From positions 35,823,795 through 35,887,794 of the forward strand of contig NC_092670.1 in NCBI RefSeq assembly GCF_964355755.1: 64,000 nucleotides of DNA, written 5' to 3'. The DNA comes from Antedon mediterranea (Eukaryota; Echinodermata; Crinoidea; Comatulida; Antedonidae). The notes below the pieces were generated by a model, which made no database searches, was not told the origin of the DNA, and saw only the letters and a list, made by a program, of their open reading frames with translations. Shown here in pieces: positions 20,201 to 30,100 of the stretch (its first letter is position 1; each line of letters starts with the position of its first letter). A program made the position numbers and the translations under genes.

Positions 20201-20693
20201 ACATCTTTACCTGACATGGCATCCCTTCCTCTACTGGTGCAAAAGCGTAAGTTTTCTTCTTTTCCTCTAACTCCTTCTTTCGTTGTTCAGGAAATTTGTC
20301 GTATTGAGGTAACTCGCTGTCATGTTCTTGGAATTTTGTCCTACTGCCAGGTTTGATCCAGCCATTTATCGGAAAAACATACACCCCGTCGTCATGCTTT
20401 ATCTTGATCCACTCTACAAACCATTTATCAAAGCTGTTCTCTGCCCTCTGTAACTCAATCTATGAAAAGTACCCAAGCTCATCCAAACTGTCGACCGGAT
20501 ATTCACTGATACTACCGGCTTTGATGTCATCTTGTTTCCAGTTTAAATTCAGGCGGATTTCCTGTGAACGTTTATTAATGGCACTTACAAGAATGATAAA
20601 TATATTTTCATCCTTCTCCGTCCCCTGATGATCACCAGTTTTGATCTCAATGAAATGACCCGGGCGTTGAAACATCGACGTAGTGGCTCCCAT
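14207..20693 (-). CDS. LOX-B: full set of lipoxygenase exons, with one in-frame stop in the PLAT exon
   Basis: Exons on the minus strand: 20211-20693, 19603-19647, 19237-19362, 18828-18925, 17891-18026, 17677-17772, 16868-17082, 15670-15929, 15181-15446, 14776-14939 and 14207-14321. All have GT/AG borders and the same lengths as LOX-C except exon 1 (483 nt). Catalytic features are present: HQSATH plus LGMTH in exon 7, VMHAAVNFG in exon 9 and a C-terminal ISI. Two oddities stand out. Codon 78 is TAG where LOX-C has the GAG of AELELW. The residue after NFG is Leu, where LOX-C and most LOXs have Gln. Otherwise the frame is open for 667 codons. It is either a very young pseudogene, a null allele or a base error. 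The N-terminus MGATTS fits the myristoylation consensus. The ATG lies one base after an acceptor (TTTCAG). Confidence 0.85.
14480..14749 (+). pseudogene. LINE ORF2 C-terminal fragment (endonuclease-reverse transcriptase type)
   Basis: The frame reads IGHVMKMENN, then a Gly-Arg-rich hinge, then RRTWNEVKEIAADRTNWKNA and ALWATRPEEV before the stop. GHVMKME, the W-x-E-x-x-x-x-A-x-D-R-x-x-W block and the terminal A-T-R-x-E-E are standard for the C-terminus of RTE/CR1-like reverse transcriptases. Only this end is present, in LOX-B intron 10, opposite in sense to the gene. Confidence 0.75.
16093..16262. repeat. MITE-2 copy (palindromic)
   Basis: It starts AAGCTTGGTTCCCAGTATAC and ends CCTAGTGGGTGCCAAACTTA, with inverted inner arms (AGCGCAACACAAG and CTTGCGTTGCGC). 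It lies in LOX-B intron 7. Other copies are at 36628-36773 and 62878-63035. Confidence 0.8.
16686..16805 (-). mobile_element. 5'-truncated S2 SINE
   Basis: It shares ACCATATTTAATGAGGGT and CAAACATATACACAAGATGC with the tail of the S2 element at 19880-20107, but lacks its tRNA-like head. Confidence 0.75.
17493..17656. repeat. MITE-1 copy, near-complete palindrome
   Basis: The inverted ends GGCTCTGTCTACACTATCAA and TGTTAGTGTAGACAGAGC surround a duplicated ATGGTAGTGATATG core. It lies in LOX-B intron 6, 20 bp from exon 6. Confidence 0.85.
18487..18634. repeat. MITE-1 copy
   Basis: This is the same family as 17493-17656, with the right arm TTGATAGTGTAGACAGAGCT intact and the left arm reduced to AACTAGTTTGACAAA. 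It lies in LOX-B intron 4. Confidence 0.8.
19880..20107 (-). mobile_element. S2 SINE, tRNA-derived
   Basis: The minus-strand head reads GTGGCTTGGTGGTTATGATG (box A region), then GGGTTCAAGTCC (box B). The body ends in ATATGGTAAAAAAAATAAATA. This is a standard RNA polymerase III SINE layout, located in LOX-B intron 1. A truncated relative is at 16686-16805. Confidence 0.8.
20460..20462 (-). other. In-frame TAG (codon 78) in the LOX-B PLAT exon
   Basis: The frame reads TAC TTT TCA TAG ATT GAG TTA, whereas LOX-C has GAC ATT GCT GAG CTT GAG TTA. The stop thus replaces a Glu codon by a single G-to-T change. The PLAT reading frame is open on both sides. Confidence 0.85.
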
Positions 20694-23200
20694 GCTGAAA
20701 TTAATATTATTTATATTCTGTATTATATTGTAAAGTTTTTGATGATTTAAGTGTTAGACTCTAAATAATATGATATCTGGTAGGTGTAATTTTAAGTTAG
20801 TGATTTTCAATTACTTCTACTGCTTATTAAAGTTCCACTCCCTACGTTTTTTTTAGATCTATTTTAATGCCACAAACTACATTTAATTTAAAATAAATAC
20901 TATATTGCGATAACCTTTTTCGTCTTTATACTGTTAAAAATGTAATATGCATTGCGCGCGGATTGATATTTTCGTTTTTCTTCTGTGGTTCAACTTTCGC
21001 TCGATCGATCGTGAAGGCCAAAAACAAAATGTAAGAATTATTGTAACTTTTCAGCGAAAATACCAGGTTTCACCCAATCTGTATTAATGGCAAAAACAGA
21101 AAGACAATTAATGCAGCAACCGTCAGGCTTGGAATGTTTAGCTAGAGTACCAGCTATGCATACAAAACTAAGCTTGCTATGCTATGCCTAAAGACCGTCG
21201 ACGGGAGCTGGGAATTCACCGCGAGCTACTTAGGTAGTGCATTGTTTCTCTCTTTTTATCATACTTTACCATAAAACGTACATTTAAGACAGGAATGACC
21301 TGGTTTAATGTTTTTTTAAGTAATACAGTATATGCATTATTTTTACAAAACCTCAACAATTGTAGGGAATAGGTCTTTTAATTTAACCATTTTGATTCAC
21401 TATAATGGTACATGCCTTGTAAGTTTTTTTTCACGAAATTGTATAAAATAGAATCACTTATCGCTTATAAACAACAAACTATCATTACATCCTGATAAAA
21501 CTGAATCTAAAAGAAAACTTAAGAATGTTCTTCTTTTGCTGTTATGTTTTTCAAAGACTTCAAACCACTCAAAATAAAGTTGCTAGATTTATATTTAGAA
21601 TTTCATTGAAACTTTAGAAGTTTTTCTCTCGGGTGTGAACTCGAACCCATAACCTTATGGAGTTTGTGTCCGAAATCAGTAGGAAGACATTTTCTGCTAA
21701 AATAACAATGTAGCTTTTAATATTTCATCACAAATTTCTAAATTTAAGTAAACATTTAAAAAAGGTTATTTTGTGGTTCCTAAGAATATCTACAACTACG
21801 GTAGTTTTTCTCCACAAAAAATGTATTCAAAATGGGATCACACTAAACTACGGAAACGATGCAGATAAAAAAACCGTACAATTAGAATTGATTATTAATA
21901 CTTAGTAAATAGCCATACAGAATCATAGTATACCTTCAAATAGTTCAACAAAAAATGTATTCTTCTTCTGTCTTCTTCTTCTGTCTTCTTCTAGTCTGGT
22001 TGTTGTACAACTGAAGGTTATCCGACTTTTTTATACTAAATATGTTAACGTTATCTATCTATCTATCTATGCGACATTTATATAGCGCTTTGGGTGTTTG
22101 TTGATGATTAAACTAGACTCTGAACAGCAAATAGGTTAATCAAAGACAACCCGTTAATGACAATAAAATAAAAATTAACGAAAATTATTCAGACACCACC
22201 GCACTGTTCCCCTGCAATTTAATGCGCAAAGCCTGCATGGAAAGTACGTTATCGAAAATGTTTCTTTTTTTATCTTGATATAGTCGCCAACAAACAATGT
22301 TTACACTGTCTGAAGTGGCTTGCTTGAGCTATGACTTTTAGATTTTCACATCGACTATATCGACTGATACATTTTTATCATATGCGAATGCGGAAATACA
22401 ACTAGCACATTGACCGCTTGTTCAGTGGCATTATCATGTTCGCTCTCTCCCCTCGAGTCGAGTTCGATTGGACGTATGCCGTTATACAATATCACTCTTG
22501 CAAATGGTTACCACATTTATGGTGGAGAATGATGTCTCGATGATTTTTTTTTAAATGTAGTAAAGCCCATTTCAAATAATAAATTATATTAACAAACTGT
22601 GAATTATTGATGTTTTCAATAAAGAGTTAATACTAAGATTATGGCCTGATTCGTATCACTAAAGACATCAGCCTTCGTTCAGGAAATTAAGGATCTAGGG
22701 CCAGCTACCCACATAGCCGACCTAAGCCCGTGTCTTACTACCACTGGCCCATCGATGGAATAGCTCCACGAGTGCTACTAGAGATTACAAGGTCAGATCC
22801 CAAGTTCTTTACAACGTTCACTTGCACGTCAACGTTAATGTCCACTTAATCTAAACGTTTATTTATGTCGACGAGTAACAGTCCTACTACCCATGTGGAC
22901 GTGAACTTCGAAAAATAAAGCGTGTTTTTTAGGTAGCCTACTACAGGCACATGTTGATCATTAATTAGAAGAGACGCATCCGTAATAATTATACAGTGCT
23001 TAATGTGAGAGGGATTACGATGCACAGTGCATTTTATGACGCAACAAACGAGTTCAGTGGTGTGAAAACATAACATCGAACGCATGACGTGTGATGCTCA
23101 ACTTCAACAATGCGGTGAATTCGCCGCTTCATGACTCCATATGTTCAACTTGTTCAAGCTTTTCTTGAATACGATTATTGAATATTACATACATCAATGG
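20694..23200. other. LOX-B upstream spacer, low information
   Basis: I see a TCTTCTTCTG microsatellite (about 21959-21994) and an ATCT microsatellite followed by GCGACATTTATATAGCGC (22050-22088), which resembles a retroelement tail. There is no supported exon. The first non-coding exon and promoter of LOX-B should lie here but could not be fixed. Confidence 0.5.
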
Positions 23201-23263
23201 GAACCAAACTTAAAGGGAACTAACTCTTTACAGTAAAAATTCCATTGTAAATCTAAACACAGA

Positions 23264-23362
23264 CAGAAATTCTTTTCAATATCTGCAGTAAATGCATCCT
23301 CTATCAATAATTTTAAAACACATCTTGAAACACACTGGAAAACCAACAACCTTAAGTTTTAA
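23264..23362 (+). pseudogene. CR1/L2-type LINE ORF2 C-terminal fragment
   Basis: The frame reads QKFFSISAVNASSI, then NNFKTHLETHWKTNNLKF and a stop. The pattern S-x-x-x-F-K-x-x-L-x-x-H-W is a usual LINE ORF2 ending. The poly-T run at 23479-23495 is not part of it. Confidence 0.6.
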
Positions 23363-23631
23363 CCAAGATGTTCAAAGAGGGACTCATAAACCTTAACAGG
23401 TTTATAGTCTAAAAGTCAAGGTACCGTAAGGTAATTCAAGGTAAAGCTATTCACACTTGAAAATACATTATTGTTCTCTCTTTTTTTTTTTTTTTAATAT
23501 TCTGATTTAGGCCTAACTTATAATACATTCTGTTAGCTTTTTGCTTATGCTAAACATATTGTAATTGCAAAGATACATCTTTTAACTAGGGTTTACCTAG
23601 GACTCAAAGACTAAAAAAAACTTACGAATTA

Positions 23632-24080
23632 TTAAGAATAAAACCCACAAAGGGAAAATTGTTTTTTCTGTGTAAAATATTTTAAAATGAGATAGATGAT
23701 AATGATCATGTATAATAAAATTAAATATGTTATAACGATGTTTGGAAACAAAAGGGTTATTTTGACCAAAAGTCTTTGTATTAACTTTTTAAACTTCTTT
23801 TTTAAGTGTATTATAGAAAAATATAAGACAAAAGGAGGTAATACGGAATTCAAAAATTTTAAAATGTTACCGATGAAGGATTTTATGAATTTATATAATG
23901 ACATGAAAGATAATATGAATGTGAATAAAAGTGGTGTTTACGCCAGAAAAGAGGAATAAAAAGAAATAAACTAAAATCTATTTGAGATTGGCTAAAAACT
24001 TGCTGAGCAAATTCTTATAGTCGACAGTTTGAAGTAGAAAGGTTCGATTTGCGATTATTGATTCATATAATAACTAGAAA
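23632..24080. other. AT-rich stretch with overlapping open frames on both strands
   Basis: A plus-strand frame of 87 codons (23696-23959) and a minus-strand frame of 90 codons (23632-23904) overlap. Composition is Asn/Lys/Ile/Phe-rich, as expected of AT-rich non-coding DNA. I recognise no motif and do not call a gene. Confidence 0.3.
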
Positions 24081-24655
24081 GCCATTCCGAGAGTGCATAC
24101 CTCCGCCTACTGTAAAATTCTCCTACATAAGATTTCTCCGGGAAAAAAATTATATATATATATATTTGTGTGTGTCTTAATGCTGGTTGTGATTTAGGCT
24201 AATTTCACTACAGGCATGTGTATGCGAGTTTTGGTGTAACGGTTATGTAACAAGCCTTTCAATTAACAATAGCTTCAGTTGACTTAACAATAGAACAGCA
24301 ACGCGAAAATCAAACGAGTGAATTTGAAAAGATATAGGTTTTTATAAAAATGAAATTTCAGTTTACTTGTTACTTTAAGACTGCTCGCCGGCTTTTGAAA
24401 AATTCTGTGCTATCTTTTAACACTAGCAGGTCTGAAAATTATACTAAAAAGTGGTCCAGGATTGAGACCATGGTCCCAAATGGTCCCAACATTTAATGGA
24501 ATAGTTTTTGACCACATATCTATCTGTATATTCATTTTGGTAAAGATCTTTTAATTACTTTTTGAGTAATCCTGCTAACAAACAAACAGACAGACAGACA
24601 GACAGACAAACAAACACACGCGATCGATTACATATACCTCCTTGGCGGAGGTAAA
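24080..24655. repeat. Dispersed-repeat-like unit with GACA microsatellite
   Basis: It starts GAGAGTGCATACCTCCGCC and ends ATACCTCCTTGGCGGAGGTA. Inside it holds a (TA)n tract, GTAATCCTGCTAACAAACAA and a run of GACA. The CCTCCGCC/GGCGGAGG ends suggest a mobile unit, but no target duplication was identified. Confidence 0.5.
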
Positions 24656-25310
24656 TAATCATTTAACACATATATAACATTTACACAAGAATACGAGTCC
24701 TTCTTCTAAGATTAAGCATCTTCTAAGAGTAAGCTTATTTATTCGAAAGTTGCGAGTGTTGATTCATATAATAATAATCATTAGACCTACATATATAACA
24801 TTTACACAAGAATATGGGTCTTCCTCTAAGATTAAGCTTGTTTATTCGAAAGACAGCAAGATTAGATATTGAAACTTGTCATTGTAACAAAACCATTAAT
24901 ATGCCTACATATCAAACAGTGTATGATCTACCGTCTGAGCGAGTATAGACCTCTGACATACATATGACCACTTTAATGTAATGTTTATCATTACATTATA
25001 GCAGTTCAAACGAAGTTTAAAGATTGGAAAGGTTACAGCCGATACACGTGAGCATGCGCACGTAACCCAGCAGAGTACAGTAGTATAGAAAGAATCAGAA
25101 AAAAAATTATGCATGTAAAATAAAAAAAAAGTAATGGAATTGTATACGAGCCTCTGCATAATGAAAGTAACTGCAATATAATGTACGTAAACATACGAAA
25201 ATGACCATAATATGGTGTTGGTTTTTTTTGTAATATCACGAAATTGTGTAAAAACAATCAATATTGATTGAACGAGTTGTACTGCACATCAATTTCGTGT
25301 CTAAATAAAG
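24656..25310. other. Spacer with a short internal duplication
   Basis: The segment TAACATTTACACAAGAATA with TCTAAGATTAAGC occurs at about 24670-24740 and 24795-24850. Bases 25158-25200 match both flanks of the S1 SINE at 38518 and form its empty paralogous site. No gene was found. Confidence 0.5.
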
Positions 25311-25770
25311 TTTATATATCACTAACGGATAAGCTCATTCTTACATAGGTAGGACTAATGTTAGGAACGGTCCTGTATAGGCCTAACTTAAAACAAGACA
25401 GATGTAACTGTTATCAACTAAATTTATTATTATTACACACTATTTTATTTATTCATTTATCTTTATTTCGTTTAATTAGAAACAAATTCTGCTTTGTTCA
25501 TATTTGTAGCAAGAAAAATACATACTCCCCTTAAACGGAATTCAACACTGACGTTAGGTGCATGGTCGTTGTTACTACTCATAATTCTGGCAGGACGTGT
25601 AAAATGATATGTTACACTTTGAAGATGCGCATAGAACAACATTTAATCAGATCCTATCGATATGGGTTCTGTCTTTATTCAAATGTTACTTAAAATGTTT
25701 TTTTAACATTAAATAACCAAACCAAACATCCTACTATTCTATTTAATTATTTTACTTTATATAACACCTA
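25310..25770. repeat. Spacer segment paralogous to 38918-39360
   Basis: Matching blocks include TTAGGAACGG, AACAAGACAGATGTA, TTCATTTATCTTTATTT and ATCGATATGGGTTCTG, in the same order as upstream of LOX-C. The segment is therefore part of the tandemly duplicated LOX unit. Confidence 0.65.
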
Positions 25771-25804
25771 TGATATGCTGTGATTCAACGAGAGTAGACG
25801 TGTT

Positions 25805-26280
25805 TGAAGGAGCTCTCGCTAGCCATACTAGCCAAACCGGCGTTTCAACTAACTGTAACACACCAAGCTGAACATACTTCATATTTCCCGCTGCAGATCA
25901 AATCACAGCGACACACCTTAAGCCTAGACTCTGACTTTTTTTTTTTCTTGGATCAATTTCGTACGGATTACCTATCAATAATCATCATTACTTTACACAG
26001 TTGAATTTATTTGTGCGTTTACATGGACTATATACCAACACTTTGCCGAGGAAAGTAAGCTATCGCTAGCCAAGCTAAACCAGCGATTAAAACACGCCAA
26101 GCTGAACAACTCATATTTCCCGCTGAGGGTAAGCTCATAACGGCACAACTTAAACATACCTCTGTCTATTTAGTATAATCTAGAACGGATTACCCATTAA
26201 TAATCATCATTGATTTACACAGTTGAATTTGTGTGTAGTTATTTATGGACAATACCCCCATTTTACTGAGGAATGTTTCA
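25805..26280 (+). repeat. Two tandem 5'UTR monomers of the LINE (about 235 bp each)
   Basis: Unit 1 (about 25805-26040) and unit 2 (about 26041-26280) share the order TCGCTAGCCA, ACACxCCAAGCTGAAC, TCATATTTCCCGCTG, CGGATTACC, TAATCATCATT and TTTACACAGTTGAATTT. They are diverged at other positions. Repeated promoter monomers are known from mouse L1. Confidence 0.8.
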
Positions 26281-26305
26281 TAAAATAGTGAATGGTCTAT
26301 AGCAG

Positions 26306-27148
26306 ATGGCTATTAACAATTGGAATACCCAAGACTACTATAAAATGATTGTCAGTATAATTATAAATACCATTGTTCTCGTACCAATTGCATTCAAGCT
26401 ACTTATTATAGCCGGCGATATAGAAACAAATCCGGGTCCTATAGAAACCAGACAAACAACAATTAAAGAATCAATGGGAATGGAACCTTCATTGAAAGAT
26501 GTTTTGAAACAACTTAACGATATGAATACAGTTTTAAACGATAAAATGGATAGGATAGCTTCTGATTTCGCTTCAATTAAAGGAGATATGTCGAAAGGAT
26601 TTGACAGGCTAACTAAAAAAATAACTGATTTGGAAGAAGAAAATATAAGACTAAAAAACACAAACAAAGTTATAACTACACAACTAGATAAACTAGAAGC
26701 TGAAAGTCGTCGTAATAACATCATTATTTATGATATCCCTGAAGATGATAGAAATGAAACGTGGCTTGACTGCGAACGAAAGGTAAAGGATTATATAACA
26801 ACAAATTTAGAAATCGAAGAGGTCGCTTTCGAGAGAGCGCATAGATTGCACAGCAAAAGTAACCCACGACCAATCATAGCAAAACTTACTAGCTACAAAC
26901 AAAAAGATGAAATAATGTCCAAAAATAGAGCACTCAAAAGGAAAATGACTGGAAATAAATCAAAAATTAACATGGGTGAAGATTATACTTTCAGAGTCCG
27001 TAAAATTAGAAAAGGCCTACAACCAAGGATACAACAAGCAATCAAAAACAACGATCGTTTTCGGCTCAGATATGATAAGCTGTTTATAGGCGACGAAGTA
27101 TATACATTCAACGTAGAAGACAACAAAATCATAAACCTCACAAAATAG
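26306..27148 (+). CDS. LINE ORF1: leader plus 2A motif, coiled coil, L1-ORF1p-like nucleic-acid-binding protein
   Basis: 280 residues. A hydrophobic stretch (about 14-36) is followed by GDIETNPGP, an exact D-x-E-x-N-P-G-P 2A motif (residues 38-45), where the ribosome is expected to skip the Gly44-Pro45 bond. Residues about 60-137 are heptad-rich and probably a coiled coil. From 138 on, NNIIIYDIPEDDRNETW, FERAHRLHSK and RPIIAKLTSYKQKDEI match the RRM and C-terminal domain layout of L1 ORF1p (Transposase_22). The ATG at 26306 gives the full leader and follows the 5'UTR monomers. The expected role is RNA binding and chaperoning in the retrotransposition particle. The 2A leader may decide whether the product is cytosolic or membrane-directed. 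Confidence 0.88.
   Translation: MAINNWNTQDYYKMIVSIIINTIVLVPIAFKLLIIAGDIETNPGPIETRQTTIKESMGMEPSLKDVLKQLNDMNTVLNDKMDRIASDFASIKGDMSKGFDRLTKKITDLEEENIRLKNTNKVITTQLDKLEAESRRNNIIIYDIPEDDRNETWLDCERKVKDYITTNLEIEEVAFERAHRLHSKSNPRPIIAKLTSYKQKDEIMSKNRALKRKMTGNKSKINMGEDYTFRVRKIRKGLQPRIQQAIKNNDRFRLRYDKLFIGDEVYTFNVEDNKIINLTK
26417..26440 (+). other. 2A-like translational recoding motif (DIETNPGP)
   Basis: These eight codons match the 2A consensus D-V/I-E-x-N-P-G-P and sit directly after a hydrophobic segment. 2A-like sequences at the N-terminus of non-LTR retrotransposon proteins are published for sea urchin and other animals. Whether this copy works is not known. Confidence 0.85.
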
Positions 27149-27190
27149 GGTTTTGGCCGTGGTCCTAATGAAGAACAATCTGAACCATCT
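27146..27190 (+). other. In-frame TAG junction between LINE ORF1 and ORF2
   Basis: ORF1 ends AAA TAG GGT TTT. The same frame then stays open into ORF2 with no further stop. No ATG lies between the TAG and the endonuclease domain; the first in-frame ATG is about 75 codons into the domain. Translation of ORF2 therefore needs UAG readthrough, a non-AUG start or reinitiation, unless the TAG is a new mutation of a single long ORF. Confidence 0.75.
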
Positions 27191-30100
27191 TTGAAAGTCA
27201 CTAAACACATTGATTGTATTTCTTGGAATATTAATGGTATTAATAACAAATTCGCTGATTCTGACTTTATTGAGTATGTTAACAAATTTGACATAATTTG
27301 TTTTAGTGAAACATGGGATAAATATCGGAACGATTACAATATTAAAGGTTTTACTTGCATATCAAAATTACCAGATAAAACAAGTCGACATGGAAGAAAT
27401 AGTGGAGGCGTAATGGTATATTATAAATTAAATCTCGTCGTTGAAGAACTGCCAAGTGCATCGAATAACATTATTTGGTTAAGGATTACTCTATCCCCAA
27501 CCGACACTGTTGTAATCGGTTTTTTGTATAGACCACCAAGTACATCCAGTTACGCGACAACTGACTTTTTTGACATTTTATCTAACGAATATTTGCATTA
27601 CAGCTCCCAAATATCAGACATAGTATATGTAGTTGGCGACTTTAATGGTAGAACTGGTTCGGAGGACGATTACATATCTGCTGACGAAAATGACACATGG
27701 AACAATAATCTTTTTCTGGAAGACAACATCCGGATTGAAAGTAGAACGAATTCTGATTGTATACTAAATTGCTACGGTAAAGATATATTAGAATTTTGCA
27801 AAGAAACTGGTATGCGAATCACAAATGGTAGAATTGATAAAGAATCATCCAGTGGTTTTACATTTATCAGTTCACAAGGTAAAAGTGTATGTGATTACCT
27901 TCTTACTAACTCAAACAACTTTAAACTAATATCTTATTTAAGAATTGATGACCGTGTTGAATCGGATCATATGCCAATTGCCTTTAGTATTCAATTCAAA
28001 GACAAAGAACACACCAAAATGATTGTCAATGAAGATGACACGTTTACCCAGAGTACGTTCAAATGGTCCAACAGTTACATTAATGCATCCAAAGTCAGAT
28101 GGGAACATGATATCATTGAAACTATTGATAATGATTTTATGAATGCTATCTCTCAAAATAAAATTGATGAGGCAGTTTCACATTTATGTAAAATTTTTGA
28201 ATACGTATGTAAAGGAATTAAGTATACACAAACAAGTAAATCTTCAACTTCTACAAAACGAAACGAATGGTTTGATAAAGATTGTAAGAACCTTAAAATG
28301 CAGGTTAAACAATCATTAAAGAGATTTAGAATTATGCGCACTCAACCTTTTTTAAATAATTATATTCAGATAAAAAAGCAATATAAATCGCTATTAAAAT
28401 GCAAAAAAAATAACTTTCATAAAAGAATACGCAAACAAATTATCGATTCACTCAATATAAAGGATAGCAAAACGTTTTGGATGAAGTTGAAGACAAAACA
28501 GAAATTATCTTGCGAACTTTCTATTAATCAATGTTATATTCATTTTAAGAACCTATTTAAAAACGATGAGTCTATAGGTAGCGCTGAGTTGCCAAAAATC
28601 ACAGAATGCCAACAGAATGAAGACGATGATTATTTAGACCACGACATAACGTTGGATGAAATAAAAAAAGCATTTAATTCTCAAAATAGTGGAAAAGCTC
28701 CCGGCATTGATGGAATGAATTTTGAATTTTTGCTAAACGCCCCCAACATTATTTTTGATATTTTAAAAATTCTTTTTAACGCCATATTTTTAGTTGAAAA
28801 ATTTCCCAAACAATGGGCAACAAGCTTAATCGTTCCAATTTTTAAAAATGGAGATAAAAACAAACCTGAAAATTATAGAGGTATTTCTTTAATTCCAATC
28901 CTAGGAAAAATATTTTTAAATATTCTTAATTCTAGGTTAACACAATTTACAAATAGTAAAAAGTTAATTCATGAGGAACAAGCAGGCTTTCGTAAGGGAT
29001 ATAGAACGACAGATAATATATTCATTTTAGATACCCTCATCTCTAAATACTTAGATAAAAAGCGGGGTAGGATTTTTGTTTGTTTTGTTGATCTTAAACG
29101 TGCCTTTGACTCTATAAATCATACACTTTTACTACATAAGTTGAAATGTATCGGTGTTTCAGGCAGAATGTTACACATAATAAATTCCTTATACCAAAAC
29201 TTATCTGCTCATGTTAAAATTGGCAACAAACTTAGTCCATCTTTTAATTGTTCGATTGGAGTACAACAAGGTTCTCCGTTGTCGTCTTTACTCTTTAATA
29301 TTTACATTAATGATTTGAGTGGTATACTTAATCAGGTAAACGATTTCATTCAAATTGGAGATTGTCATATGAATCATCTTCTTTATGCAGATGACTTAGT
29401 GCTTGTTAGTGATACGGTGAAAGGTCTCCAAAAATTAATAAATAAACTTGAACTTTATTGTGATACTTGGAAACTTACTGTAAACACTACAAAATCCAAA
29501 ATTATGGTTTTTAAAAATGGCCGCAATTTAAGGAACATTGAAAAATGGAAGTATAAAAATATTCAATTAAAAATTGTTAATTCGTATAATTATCTTGGTG
29601 TTATTTTTAGTTCAAATGGTGCATGGAACAACTCAATGCAACATAATCAACAAAAAGCAAATCAAAGTTTATTCTGCTTAAAATCATTCATTTATCGTAA
29701 CTTATCTTTTCTTCCAATTAATACATGGAACCATATCTTTGATGTGAAAATACTTCCTATTTTAACGTATGGAAGCGAAATCTGGGGAATGTCAGATAGC
29801 ACAAACATTATAGAAAAAACACATACTAAATTTTGTAGATATTTATTGCAAGTTGGAAAAAATGCACCAAATGCCGCGGTTACTTCTGAGTTAGGTAGAT
29901 TACCACTTTCTGTGGATTGTTTAGTTACAGTTATAAGATTTTGGTTACACATTATTACTTTAGATCATGACAGATTCATTTTTAAGTGTTATGAGTTTCA
30001 ACTTAGAAAAGTTAACCGTAATGAGAATTGTTGGGCACAACAGGTTAAACACTTACTCTTTTCTACTGGTTTTGGTTATATATGGTTACAACAATATGTT

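Noticed and set aside
23632-23959. Overlapping frames of 90 and 87 codons on opposite strands
   Set aside because: Composition follows AT content; no recognisable motif. Listed as a low-confidence region only.
24905-25261. 118-codon minus-strand frame with overlapping 74-codon frame
   Set aside because: Hydrophobic, low-complexity AT-rich translation; two frames overlap and no homology or splice context is visible.
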